Source: CAVQBC01 sp963848415 (GTDB taxonomy: Bacteria > Actinomycetota > Thermoleophilia > Solirubrobacterales > Solirubrobacteraceae). Taken from it: DNA of 64,000 nt. The stretch spans positions 2,356,001 to 2,420,000 of the forward strand of contig CAWKDN010000001.1 in the NCBI GenBank assembly GCA_963848415.1, given 5' to 3'. Of the stretch, positions 17,904 to 26,340 are shown in pieces. Below the pieces are notes generated by a model. That model had not been told where the DNA came from, searched no databases, and saw only the letters and a list, made by a program, of their open reading frames with translations. Position 1 is the stretch's first letter; the number at the start of each line of letters is the position of its first letter. The position numbers and the translations under genes were made by a program.

Positions 17904-18251
17904 GTGAAGGTCATCTCACACGACGCGCTGCCCCTCAGCGTCATCGCTCGCGAGTTCGTCGGCGAGGATCATGACGCGGACGTCACCTTCGTGATGGTCG
18001 ACGCGCCGCCGGGCGCCGGCCCGAGGCTGCATCGTCACCCGTACGCCGAGGTGATCATCGTGCAGGAGGGCGAGGCGACGTTCCGCGTCGGCGATCGCGA
18101 GCTGGTCGTGCGGGCCGGCGAGATCGTCGTGGTGGCCGCGGGCGAGCCGCACGCATTCACGAATACCGGTGCCGGCGCCCTGCGGCAGATCGACATCCAC
18201 GCCAGCCGCAGCTTTGCGACCGAGTGGCTGGAGGAGCCTGGCGACGAGTGA
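17904..18251 (+). CDS. cupin domain protein
   Basis: 115 residues from a GTG at 17904 with GGAG about 8 bases upstream; an in-frame TTG at 17883 is less likely. Single cupin barrel: motif 1 GPRLHRHPYAEVIIVQEGEATF and motif 2 around GEPHAFTNTG, supplying His, His, Glu and His ligands of a metal site. Small cupins of this kind are enzymes or sensors; the substrate cannot be told. The stop overlaps the next GTG (GTGA), so it is coupled to the winged-helix gene. Confidence 0.85.
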   Translation: MKVISHDALPLSVIAREFVGEDHDADVTFVMVDAPPGAGPRLHRHPYAEVIIVQEGEATFRVGDRELVVRAGEIVVVAAGEPHAFTNTGAGALRQIDIHASRSFATEWLEEPGDE

Positions 18252-19339
18252 CGGTGCTGGACCGCCGCGCGCTCAACCGCGCGCTGCTGGCTCGTAACCT
18301 GCTGCTGGAGCGGCACGAGCTGCCGGCCGCCGAGGCGATCGAGCGGCTGGTCGGCCTCCAGGCCCAGGAGCCGCTGGAGCCCTACACCGGCCTGTGGTCC
18401 CGGCTGGAGGGCTTCGACCCGGGCGAGCTGGCCGGGCTGCTGGAGTCCCGCGCGGCGGTGCGCACGCTGTTGATGCGCCGCACGCTGCACCTCGTCAGCG
18501 CGCGCGACTGCCTGGCGCTGCGGCCGATCCATCAGGAGGTGCTGGTCAAGCGGATGCGGGCGACGCTCGGACCGCGCCTGCCCGGCGTCGACCTCGACGA
18601 TCTCGCCGCCGCCGGCCGTCCGCACTTCGAGGCGGGCCCGCTCACGCTGCCCGAGGCCGGCAGGGCGGTGGGGGACCGCTGGCCGGACGCCGCCGCGCGC
18701 GACCTCGGCGACGCGCTGAGCTCGCTGGTCGCGCTCGTGCAGGTGCCGCCGCGCGGCGTGTGGGGGCAGTCGGGCCCCGCGCACAACACCACGATCCGGG
18801 CGTGGCTCGGGCGCGAGGTAGAGGACCCGCCGCCGGCGCCGGACGCGCTCGTGCTCCGCTACCTGGCCGCGTTCGGTCCGGCCGCGACCGCGGACATCCG
18901 CGCCTGGTCGGGGCTGGGCGGCCTGCGCGCCGTGGTCGAGCGGCTGGCTGGGCAGCTGCGGACCTTCAGGGACGAGCGCGGACGGACGCTGCTCGACGTG
19001 CCCGACGGCCCGCTCCCCGACCCGGACACGGCCGCCCCGCCGCGCTTCCTGCCGGCGTTCGACAACGCGGTGCTCGCCTACGACGATCGCTCGCGGATCA
19101 TCGACGACGCCGACAAGGGACTCAGCGTGGCCGGCGCGCGCTTCGTTCTGGTCGACGGCCGCGTGGCGGCAACCTGGACCGTGACCCGCGAGGACGACGC
19201 CGCGACCCTGCGCGTCGCGCCGCTGCGCCGGCTCGCGCGGGCGGACCGCGACGCCGTCGCCGAGGAGGGCGAGCGGCTGCTGGCGTTCCTCGCCCCGGAC
19301 GCCGGACCGCGGCGCGTCGAGCTCAGGCGGGAGAGCTGA
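18248..19339 (+). CDS. winged helix DNA-binding domain protein (HTH_42/YcaQ-like)
   Basis: 363 residues. Features of the HTH_42 (DUF1006, COG3214) group: VGLQAQEPLEPYTGLWSRL, LMRRTLHLVSARDCLALRP, ADIRAWSGLGGLRAVVERL and, near the C-terminus, FLPAFDNAVLAYDDRSRI. The wider group includes AlkX/YcaQ DNA glycosylases acting on cross-links; actinobacterial members of this length are mostly uncharacterised. A glycosylase or DNA-binding role is therefore tentative. The GTG overlaps the cupin stop, and the 3' end overlaps the convergent aminotransferase gene by 17 bases. Confidence 0.85.
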   Translation: MTVLDRRALNRALLARNLLLERHELPAAEAIERLVGLQAQEPLEPYTGLWSRLEGFDPGELAGLLESRAAVRTLLMRRTLHLVSARDCLALRPIHQEVLVKRMRATLGPRLPGVDLDDLAAAGRPHFEAGPLTLPEAGRAVGDRWPDAAARDLGDALSSLVALVQVPPRGVWGQSGPAHNTTIRAWLGREVEDPPPAPDALVLRYLAAFGPAATADIRAWSGLGGLRAVVERLAGQLRTFRDERGRTLLDVPDGPLPDPDTAAPPRFLPAFDNAVLAYDDRSRIIDDADKGLSVAGARFVLVDGRVAATWTVTREDDAATLRVAPLRRLARADRDAVAEEGERLLAFLAPDAGPRRVELRRES

Positions 19340-20441
19340 CGGCCAGCAGGGCGGCGGCGAGCCGATCGACCGCCTCGGGCCCGCGCAAGGCGGCGCGGAC
19401 GTGGCGCTCGTCGCCCCAGCGCGTGCCGGGCGTGACCAGCACGCGCTCGGCGGCGAGGCCGGCGGCGAGCTCGGGGCCGGTGCGCCCGTCGGCCGCCAGC
19501 CACACGATGTGGGTCTCGCTCGGCGCCATCGTGGCCGGGCTGCCGGCGAGCGCGTCGGCGAGCCGCGCCCGGTCGCGCGCCGCGGCGGCCCGGCGCGCCC
19601 CGGCGACGGTCTCGCCGTGCTCCACCGCCCACGCCATCGCCGCCTGCACCGGCGCGCCCACACCGCCGTAGGGCCCGAGCATCGCCGGGTCCTCGAACGC
19701 CTCGCCGGCCAGCGCGTAGCCGGCGCGCAGGCCCGCCAGCGCGTGCGCCTTCCCGAGCGAGCGGACCACCAGCACGCGGCTGCTGCCGGCGGCCAGCGCG
19801 GTCGCTGACGCCGCAGGCGCACGGAAGTCCGCGAGCGCCTCGTCGATCACCAGCGTCACCCGCTCGGGCAGCGCGTCCGCCAGCGCGCGCAGCCCCACCC
19901 CCTCTACCCCTGCGCCGGTGGGGTCGTTGGGCGAGCAGACCGCCACCACGCGCGTCGCCGAGCCGACGGCGCCGGCGAGCCGCTCGAGGTCGGGCGCGCC
20001 GTCAGCGGTCAGAGCCACCGGGACGGGGCGCCCGCCGGCGCGGGCGGCGAGCTCGGGCAGCGGGCCCCAGCCCGGCCACGGCAGCACGAGCTCGTCGCCC
20101 GCGCTCAGCAGCGCGTGGCACGCCGCCCGCAGCAACTCTCCCGCGCCGTGGCCCACCACGATCCGCTCTGCCGGGACCCCGTGGCGCTCGGCCAGCGCCG
20201 CCCGCACGCCCGCCGCGGTGGGATCCGGATAGGCGTTCAGCGAGCGGCGCAGCGCGTAGGTGGCGGCGTTGACGGCCTCGGCGTGCGGCGGCTGGTGCCA
20301 GGCCGGCGAGCTGAGGTCGAGTGCCGGGATCCGCTCAAGGGCGCGCCGCCGTCGCTCGTCCGAGACGGCCTTGAGCTCTGCGCTGACCTCCTCGGGCGCC
20401 AGCGCGTCGAACTGCCGGTAGTAGCCGAAGAACCGCCGCAC
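19323..20441 (-). CDS. PLP-dependent aminotransferase class I/II (HisC-like)
   Basis: 372 residues from a GTG at 20441, 5 bases after the stop of the gene upstream. Fold type I signatures: NAYPDPTAAGVRAALAERHGV, GHGAGELLRAACHALL, SPNDPTGAG and VIDEALADF, with the PLP lysine in VRSLGKAHALAGLRAGYAL. This resembles histidinol-phosphate aminotransferase and related threonine-phosphate decarboxylases. No his or cob genes are nearby, so the substrate is open. The 3' end overlaps the convergent winged-helix gene by 17 bases. Confidence 0.85.
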   Translation of the reverse strand: MRRFFGYYRQFDALAPEEVSAELKAVSDERRRRALERIPALDLSSPAWHQPPHAEAVNAATYALRRSLNAYPDPTAAGVRAALAERHGVPAERIVVGHGAGELLRAACHALLSAGDELVLPWPGWGPLPELAARAGGRPVPVALTADGAPDLERLAGAVGSATRVVAVCSPNDPTGAGVEGVGLRALADALPERVTLVIDEALADFRAPAASATALAAGSSRVLVVRSLGKAHALAGLRAGYALAGEAFEDPAMLGPYGGVGAPVQAAMAWAVEHGETVAGARRAAAARDRARLADALAGSPATMAPSETHIVWLAADGRTGPELAAGLAAERVLVTPGTRWGDERHVRAALRGPEAVDRLAAALLAVSSPA

Positions 20442-20446
20442 GGCGC

Positions 20447-20920
20447 TCAGCGCGGTGCGAGCGTCGGCGCCGGCCCCTCGATCAGCAGGAACCAGGCCCC
20501 GAAGGCCAGCGCCGCCACGACCGCCGTGACCGCGAAGATCGCCCCGAGCATCCCCTCGCGCTGCTCGTGCCCGGCGGCGCGGCGCAGGATCTGCCACGTC
20601 CGGTCCAGGCTCGCCCCGACGGCGAGCGTGAGCACGAGGCTGCCGATCATGCCGGCGAAGGCGGTGAAGATGCCCAGCGAGACCATGCCCGTGCGGTAGT
20701 CGACCTGCGAGCCGACCCATAGCCAGGCCAGCGGCTGCGGCCCCCACACGCTCAGGCACAGCCCGAGCTCGAGCGCCAGCACCACCGCGGCGAGCCCGGC
20801 GTCCAGCCGCCGGCGCGCCGGGCCGGCGCGCTCGGGCTCGGAGCGATAGCGGATGGGGGCCGTTCCCGGGCGCCGCCCGATGAACAGGCCGCCGGTGTCG
20901 GACGGGTCGTTGCGCGCCAC
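20447..20920 (-). CDS. hypothetical membrane protein, three helices
   Basis: 157 residues. A polar, Arg-rich N-terminus (1-38) is followed by three hydrophobic segments (about 39-59, 78-102 and 126-146). No family recognised. It is the first gene of a two-gene operon with the aminotransferase (5-base gap), and the promoter should lie in the 71-base region shared with the divergent gene at 20992. Functional link between the pair is not evident. Confidence 0.65.
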   Translation of the reverse strand: MARNDPSDTGGLFIGRRPGTAPIRYRSEPERAGPARRRLDAGLAAVVLALELGLCLSVWGPQPLAWLWVGSQVDYRTGMVSLGIFTAFAGMIGSLVLTLAVGASLDRTWQILRRAAGHEQREGMLGAIFAVTAVVAALAFGAWFLLIEGPAPTLAPR

Positions 20921-20991
20921 CGGATGAGCTTAGGTGCTCGCGGGCGCCGGGCTGCCGGTCGGCGCCCGCCGCGCTGGTAGATTCGCGCGCA

Positions 20992-21513
20992 GTGCAGACG
21001 CTGCTCGAGCCGATCGCCGGCCGGACGGTCCCCGCCCTGACCGCCACGGGCGACGGCGCCGCCCAGCGGCGGGCGCGGGTGACGCTGCGGGCGCAGATCG
21101 GCCGGCTCGAGGGCGAGCTCGCCGGCCTCGCAGCCGAGTCTCACCTGCGGCTCGCTCCCGAGTGCGGGAGCGGCTCGCTCGCCGGGCCGCGCGTACTCTC
21201 GCTCGGCGAGCTCGAGCGCGTCCGCGACGAGCTGGCCGGCGCCGTCGCGTGCGCCCGCGTCGCGACCGCCGCCCAGGCGGAGCGCCAGGCGGCGCGCCGG
21301 CGGGTGCTCGAGTCGATGTTGCTCGAGCCGGGCCGCCATCGCTTCGAGCGCGTGACCGCGGCCGAGATCGGCGAGCCGTCGTGCCGGGCGTGGACCGTGC
21401 GCCCCCGCCTCGGCCCGGTCGGGCTGCTGCTGGGCTGGTGGCGGGTCACGGTCTCCTCGGGGTGTCCGTTAGCCGCCGGCCCGCGGCGCCCGCCGCGGGC
21501 CCGCCGGCCCTGA
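20992..21513 (+). CDS. conserved hypothetical protein
   Basis: 173 residues from a GTG. The first two thirds are helical and Ala/Arg/Glu-rich (coiled-coil-like, about 24-110), with the sequence LSLGELERVRDELAGAV. The C-terminal part RVTAAEIGEPSCRAWTVRPRLGPVGLLLGWWRVTVSSGCP looks conserved and compact, with two Cys. No membrane span or signal peptide is clear. I recognise no function. It is followed 4 bases later by a membrane protein gene, so the two are probably an operon. Confidence 0.6.
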   Translation: MQTLLEPIAGRTVPALTATGDGAAQRRARVTLRAQIGRLEGELAGLAAESHLRLAPECGSGSLAGPRVLSLGELERVRDELAGAVACARVATAAQAERQAARRRVLESMLLEPGRHRFERVTAAEIGEPSCRAWTVRPRLGPVGLLLGWWRVTVSSGCPLAAGPRRPPRARRP

Positions 21514-21517
21514 GCTG

Positions 21518-21976
21518 ATGGGGCGGCGCAGCCGCCGTCGCCAGTCGGCCGCCGCAACGGCGGCGCCCGCGCGCGCCGGCTCGGCCCGCCGCGAGCGCCT
21601 GGGCCGCGACGAGCGCCCGCTACCGCCGTGGCACCCCGTCCCGCTGGTCGAGCTGTCCGTGCTGGCGGGCCTGATCCTGCTCGCGGCCGGCTTCTTCCTG
21701 CGCGACGGGCCGCTGGGCCGGGCGATGCTCATCTGCGGCCTCGGCCTCGCCTCGCTGGCCGGCCTGGACACCGCCCTGCGCGAGCACTTCTCCGGCTACC
21801 GGTCGCACTCGACGCTGCTGGCCGGCCTGCCTGCCGTCGCGACGGCCGGGGCGCTGCTGTTCGCCGGCGCCGGCCCGGTGATCGCCCTCGCCGCGACCGC
21901 GGCGGTGCTCGCGCTCGCCCTCGTCGTGCTGCGCCGCGCCTTCCGCGCCCGCACGGGCAGGACCGTCCGGCTGTGA
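21518..21976 (+). CDS. hypothetical membrane protein
   Basis: 152 residues. A strongly basic N-terminus (RRSRRRQ..., RRERLGRDER) is followed by about four hydrophobic segments (about 44-61, 68-84, 100-117 and 120-140) and a basic C-terminus. The positive-inside rule would put both ends in the cytoplasm. No family recognised. Likely co-transcribed with the gene 4 bases upstream; the VOC gene starts 19 bases after its stop and may belong to the same unit. Confidence 0.6.
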   Translation: MGRRSRRRQSAAATAAPARAGSARRERLGRDERPLPPWHPVPLVELSVLAGLILLAAGFFLRDGPLGRAMLICGLGLASLAGLDTALREHFSGYRSHSTLLAGLPAVATAGALLFAGAGPVIALAATAAVLALALVVLRRAFRARTGRTVRL

Positions 21977-21995
21977 ACGACTACCCTCCCCGCCC

Positions 21996-22478
21996 GTGAG
22001 CGACCAGAAGCGCATGCAGCTGCGAGGCCTGCACCACGTCACGGCCATCGCGCGCGACCTCGAGCGGACGATCGCCTTCTACCGCGACCTGCTCGGCCTC
22101 GCGGTGGTCCATGACGGCCCGAGCGACGACGACCCTGAGACCCGCCACGTGTGGTTCGGCGGGCTCGACGCCGCGCCGGGCTCGCTGGTCTCCTTCATGC
22201 AGTACCCCGAGCTGCCCAAGGGCGTGGTGGGGGTCGGCTCGACGCATCACTTCGCCTTCGTGGTCGAGACCGCCGACGAGCAGGAGGCCTGGCGCGACTA
22301 CCTGCGGGGCCAGGGCGTCGAGTGCACGGACGTCTTCGACCGCGGCTCGTTCAGCTCGATCTACGTGCGCGACCCCGACGGCCACATCCTCGAGATCGCC
22401 ACCCGCGGCCCGGGCTTCGACCCGCCGCGCGCCACCGAGGCCGAGGCGGCCCCGGAGCGGCCGCCCGCCGCAGGCTGA
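21996..22478 (+). CDS. VOC family protein (glyoxalase/ring-cleavage dioxygenase-like)
   Basis: 160 residues from a GTG. Opening LRGLHHVTAIARDLERTIAFYRDLLGL, then THHFAFVVETADEQEAWRDYLRGQGVE and SSIYVRDPDGHILEIAT. These are the two beta-alpha-beta3 modules with metal ligands His (LHHV), His (THHFAF) and Glu (ILEIA), as in one-domain vicinal oxygen chelate enzymes related to PcpA or glyoxalase-like dioxygenases. Substrate unknown. The tail after residue 145 is Pro/Ala/Glu-rich and probably disordered. Confidence 0.87.
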   Translation: MSDQKRMQLRGLHHVTAIARDLERTIAFYRDLLGLAVVHDGPSDDDPETRHVWFGGLDAAPGSLVSFMQYPELPKGVVGVGSTHHFAFVVETADEQEAWRDYLRGQGVECTDVFDRGSFSSIYVRDPDGHILEIATRGPGFDPPRATEAEAAPERPPAAG

Positions 22479-22530
22479 CGGCGGCGGCGGCGCACCCGCG
22501 CGAGCCACGCGGGCGCGTCGCAGCCGCTGC

Positions 22531-22923
22531 TCAGCGCGCCCAGACCGGCTCGCCGACGGCCATCCGCTCGCGCGCCGGGAGGGCGCCGGGCGCGCCGGGC
22601 GCCGGTGCCACCTCGCCGCTGAGCCGCGCCGCGAGCGCATGACGCTGGCGGTCGGTCATCGACCCGACCGTCTTGGTCTCGGACATGGGAATGGCGGCGA
22701 GGAAGCGCCGGCAGCGCGTCCGTCCCCAGCGGTGCTGGCTCATCAGCAGGTCGGCGATCGCCATGCTCTCGGCCTCCCACGGGCACTCGAGCACCACCTG
22801 CGCGACCCCGCTCTCGCCCTCGGACACCTGGCGCTTGAGCTCGGCCCTGGCCAGCCGGACCCGATTCGCCCGTGCCAGCGCGCGCATGTGCTGTGGTGCA
22901 TGCGCAGTCGCCGTCGACTCCAT
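22531..22923 (-). CDS. integration host factor, actinobacterial (mIHF) type
   Basis: 130 residues; the ATG at 22923 has a fine ribosome binding site (GGAGGT about 6 bases upstream). The central part RLARAELKRQVSEGESGVAQVVL, then IADLLMSQHRWGRTRCRRFLAAIPMSETKTVGSMTDRQRHALAARL, follows mycobacterial and streptomycete IHF: an N-terminal helix, a helix-two-turns-helix lid and the C-terminal TDRQR motif. These proteins bind DNA without sequence specificity and shape the nucleoid. A 20-residue Pro/Ala-rich tail and an N-terminal extension are extra. Whether this is the main copy in the genome cannot be seen. Confidence 0.82.
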   Translation of the reverse strand: MESTATAHAPQHMRALARANRVRLARAELKRQVSEGESGVAQVVLECPWEAESMAIADLLMSQHRWGRTRCRRFLAAIPMSETKTVGSMTDRQRHALAARLSGEVAPAPGAPGALPARERMAVGEPVWAR

Positions 22924-23231
22924 CCCAGTACCTCCCCGCTGCCGCCGTCGTGGCGGCCTGCATCGATCGTCGTGAACAAAGGCCCGAGACGAGCGCACAA
23001 CCGGGCAAGCAGAGCCGCCTGGAGACGACCGGGACCTGCCCGGCTTCTCCCCGCGGTCTCCCTCTCGATCCCTCCCCCCGGCGAGCACACCCCGCGCTCG
23101 AACCGGGCAGCAACTTAGACCGCCGCCCCCGCGACAGGCAACCCTGAGCCCGCCGCGCCATTCGCAAAAAGCGGGTGATTTGTCGGGCGTTCTCCGAAGC
23201 CGTCCGGCGCCGCGGCGCAGCGTGGCGTGTG
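22924..23231. other. intergenic stretch between mIHF and SPT-like genes
   Basis: Both flanking genes read leftward, so this holds the mIHF promoter/leader and the 3' end of the SPT-like transcript. Apart from GGAGGT before the mIHF start and an A5 run at 23168-23172 with no matching stem, I see no convincing gene, terminator or repeat. Confidence 0.6.
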
Positions 23232-24512
23232 CTATGCCGCGGCGGGTGAGCCCGAACGCGCCGGGAGTGGTCCGTGCTCGGCCTCGAAGGCCTGCTTGAC
23301 ACGCTCGAAGGCGCCCAGCGCACGGTCGAGCACCGCCCGCTCGTGGGTCGCCATGACGCTCGTGCGCAGCAGCGCCCCACCCGGCGCCACCGCCGGGTGC
23401 AGCGCGACGTTGACGTAGACGCCGGCGTCGTAGAGGGCGCGCCAGAGCAGCACGGCCTTCCAGTCGTCGCCGACCAGCACCGGCACGATCGGGGTCGTGA
23501 TCGTCGTGCCGTCGGGCAGCGCCAGCGGCTCGACCACGCGGTAGCCGAGCTCGTGCAGGCCGCGGTTGAGGTAGCGGGCGTTCTCCAGCGCCCGCGCGAA
23601 CAGCTGCGGCCCTTCCTCGGAGCGAACGATCCGCAGCGCCGCCAGCGCCGCGCCGGTCGCCGCCGGGACCGCAGCGGCCGTGAACATGTACGCGCGCGAC
23701 TGCACGCGCAGGAAGTCGATGACCTCGTGGTCGCCCGCGATGAACCCGCCGCAGGACGCGAGGCTCTTGGAGAACGTGCCCATCCGCAGGTCGACGCGGT
23801 CCTCGATGCCGAGCAGCTCGGCGGCGCCGGCCCCGCGCGCGCCGAGCACGCCGGCGCTGTGGGCCTCGTCGACCATCAGGCGAGCACCGTGGGCGCGGCA
23901 GAGGTCGGCGATCTGGGGCAGCGCGGCGACGTCGCCCTCCATCGAGTAGATCCCTTCGACCACCACCAGGACGCCGCCGCCGTCGGCCGCGGCGCGCTCG
24001 AGCATCGTCTCGAGCTTGTCGAGCCGGCCGTGGCGGAACGGGCGCAGCTTGGCCCGCGACATCAGGCAGCCGTCGAGGATGGACGCGTGGTCGGCCGAGT
24101 CGGCGATCACGGTGTCGCCCGGGGCCAGCAGCGTGCCGAGCGTCCCCACGTTGGCCTGGTGGCCCGTGGTGAAGACGATGACCTCCTCGGTGCCCATCCA
24201 CTCCGCCAGCTCGGCCTCGAGCGCGAGCACCAGGTCGGTCGTGCCGTTGAGGAAGCGCGACCCCGTCAGCCCCGTCCCGTAGCGCTCGAGCGCGTCGCGG
24301 GCGCCCTGCATGACCCGCTCGTCGCCCGTCAGGCCGAGGTAGTTGTTGGAGCCGAGCATCACCCGCTCGGTGCCCTCCATGTCGACCACCGGGCCGGCCG
24401 CCGAGGTCAGCGGGCGGAAGTAGGGAAGGAGGTCGGCCTCGCGCGCGGCCTGCAGCTGCTCAGCGCGCTCGTGCCCGCGGACCTTTGCGAAGACGTCGGT
24501 CGCAGTCGGCAT
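23232..24512 (-). CDS. alpha-oxoamine synthase, serine palmitoyltransferase-like
   Basis: 426 residues. Fold type I PLP enzyme with LGSNNYLGLTGDERV (53-67), TGSRFLNGT (83-91), HQANVGTLGTLL, VDEAHSAGVLG (214-224; D215 and H218 contact PLP) and the lysine motif GTFSKSLASCGGF (K249). The F-S-K-S form around the lysine is typical of bacterial serine palmitoyltransferases, whereas KBL and AONS usually have a TLGKA form; the N-terminus (LLPYFRPLTSA) also matches SPT. It would condense serine with acyl-CoA/ACP, the first step of sphingolipid synthesis. KBL activity is the main alternative. Its start lies 15 bases from the divergent acyltransferase start. Confidence 0.78.
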   Translation of the reverse strand: MPTATDVFAKVRGHERAEQLQAAREADLLPYFRPLTSAAGPVVDMEGTERVMLGSNNYLGLTGDERVMQGARDALERYGTGLTGSRFLNGTTDLVLALEAELAEWMGTEEVIVFTTGHQANVGTLGTLLAPGDTVIADSADHASILDGCLMSRAKLRPFRHGRLDKLETMLERAAADGGGVLVVVEGIYSMEGDVAALPQIADLCRAHGARLMVDEAHSAGVLGARGAGAAELLGIEDRVDLRMGTFSKSLASCGGFIAGDHEVIDFLRVQSRAYMFTAAAVPAATGAALAALRIVRSEEGPQLFARALENARYLNRGLHELGYRVVEPLALPDGTTITTPIVPVLVGDDWKAVLLWRALYDAGVYVNVALHPAVAPGGALLRTSVMATHERAVLDRALGAFERVKQAFEAEHGPLPARSGSPAAA

Positions 24513-24527
24513 ATAGGGTGGCGCTCC

Positions 24528-25652
24528 GTGTCGGTCGTCGTGCGCCCCGTCGCCACGCGGCGGGACCTCAAGGAGTTCGTCGAGCTTCCGTTCCGGCTGC
24601 ACTCTAGTTCGTCGGTCTGGGTGCCTCCCCTGCGGATCGAGCGCCGCCTGTTCCTGAGCCGGCGCCAGAACCCGTTCTTCTCCCACGGCGACGCCCAGCT
24701 GTTCCTCGCCGCGCGCGACGGGCGCGTCGTCGGCCGCTGCAGCGCCCAGGTCGACGACGCCTTCAACGCCCATCACGACAACCGCTGGGGGATGTTCGGC
24801 TTCCTCGAGCTCGAGGACGCGCCCGACGTGCTGCCGGCGCTGCTCGAGGCCGCCTCCGCCTGGCTGCGCCACCGCGGCCGCGACCGGATGATCGGGCCGA
24901 TGGACTTCACCATGAACGACGAGAGCGGCGTGCTCGTGGAGGGATTCGAGCGAGCGCCCTTCGTGCGCCAGCCGTGGCATCCGCCCTACTACGCGCAGCG
25001 CTGCGAGCAGGCGGGGCTGACCAAGGCCATGGACCTGCTGATGTGGGAGCTGCAGATCGCCGACCGCAGCGTGATGCTGCCCGTGATCTTCAAGCTCGCC
25101 GACGAGGTCGAGCCGCGTCACGGCATCCGCATCCGCAAGATGACGCGCCGCTCGCTGCGGGCCGACATGGATCGCTTCGCCGCGATCTACAACGCCGCCT
25201 GGAGCGAGAACTGGGGCTTCTCGCCGTTCTCGGAGGCCGACCTGGACAACTACGCCCGCGAGCTGCAGCTCGTCTTCGACTCCAACTGGCTGATGGTCGC
25301 CGAGACCGCCACGGGCGAGACGGCCGCGGTGGCGATCACGATCCCGGACATCAACCAGGTGCTGGCGAAGATGAACGGCCGCCTGCTGCCCTTCGGCTGG
25401 TGGCACTTCCTGCGCCGCGGCCGCATCATGGACCGTGTCCGCGTCGGCTTCCTCGGCGTGCGACCCGACCTCCAGCACACGGGCGTGGCGGCCAAGCTCT
25501 ACGTCGAGCACTTCGACGTCGCCGCCCGCCGCCCGCAGACGTGGGGCGAGATGGGCTGGATCCTCGAGACCAACCGCAACATGAACCGCGCCATGGAGGC
25601 GATGGGCGGGCGCGTGGTGCGGCGCTTCCGGGTGTACGGGCAACCCCTCTAG
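24528..25652 (+). CDS. GNAT-superfamily N-acyltransferase, bacterial ceramide synthase-like
   Basis: 374 residues from a GTG. Signatures of a family of about 375-residue double-GNAT-like proteins: SVWVPPLRIERRLFLSRRQNPFF, GMFGFLELED, IGPMDFTMNDESGVLVEGF, IYNAAWSENWGFSPFSEADLD, and LGVRPDLQHTGVAAKLY at the acyl-CoA site. The Caulobacter ceramide synthase (bCerS) belongs, to my knowledge, to this acyl-CoA N-acyltransferase group. Being divergent from an SPT-like gene and followed by an FA2H-like gene supports N-acylation of a sphingoid base (inference). No signal or membrane helix, so it is cytoplasmic or peripheral. Confidence 0.72.
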   Translation: MSVVVRPVATRRDLKEFVELPFRLHSSSSVWVPPLRIERRLFLSRRQNPFFSHGDAQLFLAARDGRVVGRCSAQVDDAFNAHHDNRWGMFGFLELEDAPDVLPALLEAASAWLRHRGRDRMIGPMDFTMNDESGVLVEGFERAPFVRQPWHPPYYAQRCEQAGLTKAMDLLMWELQIADRSVMLPVIFKLADEVEPRHGIRIRKMTRRSLRADMDRFAAIYNAAWSENWGFSPFSEADLDNYARELQLVFDSNWLMVAETATGETAAVAITIPDINQVLAKMNGRLLPFGWWHFLRRGRIMDRVRVGFLGVRPDLQHTGVAAKLYVEHFDVAARRPQTWGEMGWILETNRNMNRAMEAMGGRVVRRFRVYGQPL

Positions 25653-25684
25653 TTCGGTCCCGCCCGAGGCGTAGGGTTCGCCTT

Positions 25685-26299
25685 ATGAGGCGTACCGAAG
25701 AGCTCAGAGCCTCGCCACCGATGTTCGACCGCGGCTGGATGGACCGTCTGACCCGCGTGCACCCCGTGGTGCCGGTGGTGATCTTCCTGCCGGCGATCGC
25801 CCTGCTCCTGGCCACCGGCACCGGGCGCCTCGGTGTCGCGGTCGCGCTGGCTTGCGCGGTGGGCGGCTACGCCTTCTGGACGCTGACCGAGTACTGGCTG
25901 CACCGCGTGGTGTTCCACTTCGAGCCCGAGGACGGCCTCGGGGCCCGGCTGCACTGGATGATCCACGGCGTCCACCACGATCACCCGAACGACCCGCTGC
26001 GGCTGGTGATGCCGCCCTCGGCGAGCGTCCCGCTCGCGCTCGGCTTCTACGCGCTGTTCTGGCTCGTGCTCGGGGCCGACGCCGCGACCGCCTTCGGCGC
26101 GGGCTTCCTCGGCGGCTATCTGGCCTACGACATGGTCCACTACCACGTCCACCACCACCGCCCGCGCAGCTGGGTCGGGCGGCGGCTGCGCGAGCTGCAC
26201 ATGCGCCACCACTTCCAGGACGACGAGCGCGGCTTCGGCGTCAGCGCGCCGTACTGGGACTACGTGTTCGGGACGCCGGCACGCAGGCGGGCGCGCTGA
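25685..26299 (+). CDS. fatty acid hydroxylase (FA2H/Scs7-like, sterol desaturase superfamily)
   Basis: 204 residues, four or five membrane helices. The dimetal histidine boxes are complete: HRVVFH (73-78), HWMIHGVHHDH (90-100), HYHVHHH (152-158) and HMRHH (172-176). GVHHDHPNDPLRLVMPPS and GFGVSAPYWDYVFGT are close to the ceramide/fatty acid 2-hydroxylase pattern rather than to C4-sterol oxidases. It would hydroxylate the N-acyl chain of a ceramide or a free fatty acid in the membrane using O2. It lies 32 bases after the acyltransferase gene in the same direction, so they are probably one operon. Confidence 0.8.
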   Translation: MRRTEELRASPPMFDRGWMDRLTRVHPVVPVVIFLPAIALLLATGTGRLGVAVALACAVGGYAFWTLTEYWLHRVVFHFEPEDGLGARLHWMIHGVHHDHPNDPLRLVMPPSASVPLALGFYALFWLVLGADAATAFGAGFLGGYLAYDMVHYHVHHHRPRSWVGRRLRELHMRHHFQDDERGFGVSAPYWDYVFGTPARRRAR

Positions 26300-26340
26300 G
26301 CATCGGCGCGGCGCGTCATGTCGGTCCGGTGCGTCATGCT

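Noticed and set aside
23160..23180. A-run near the end of the SPT-like gene as a terminator
   Set aside because: The A5 run (T5 on the transcribed sense) has no stable GC stem directly before it.
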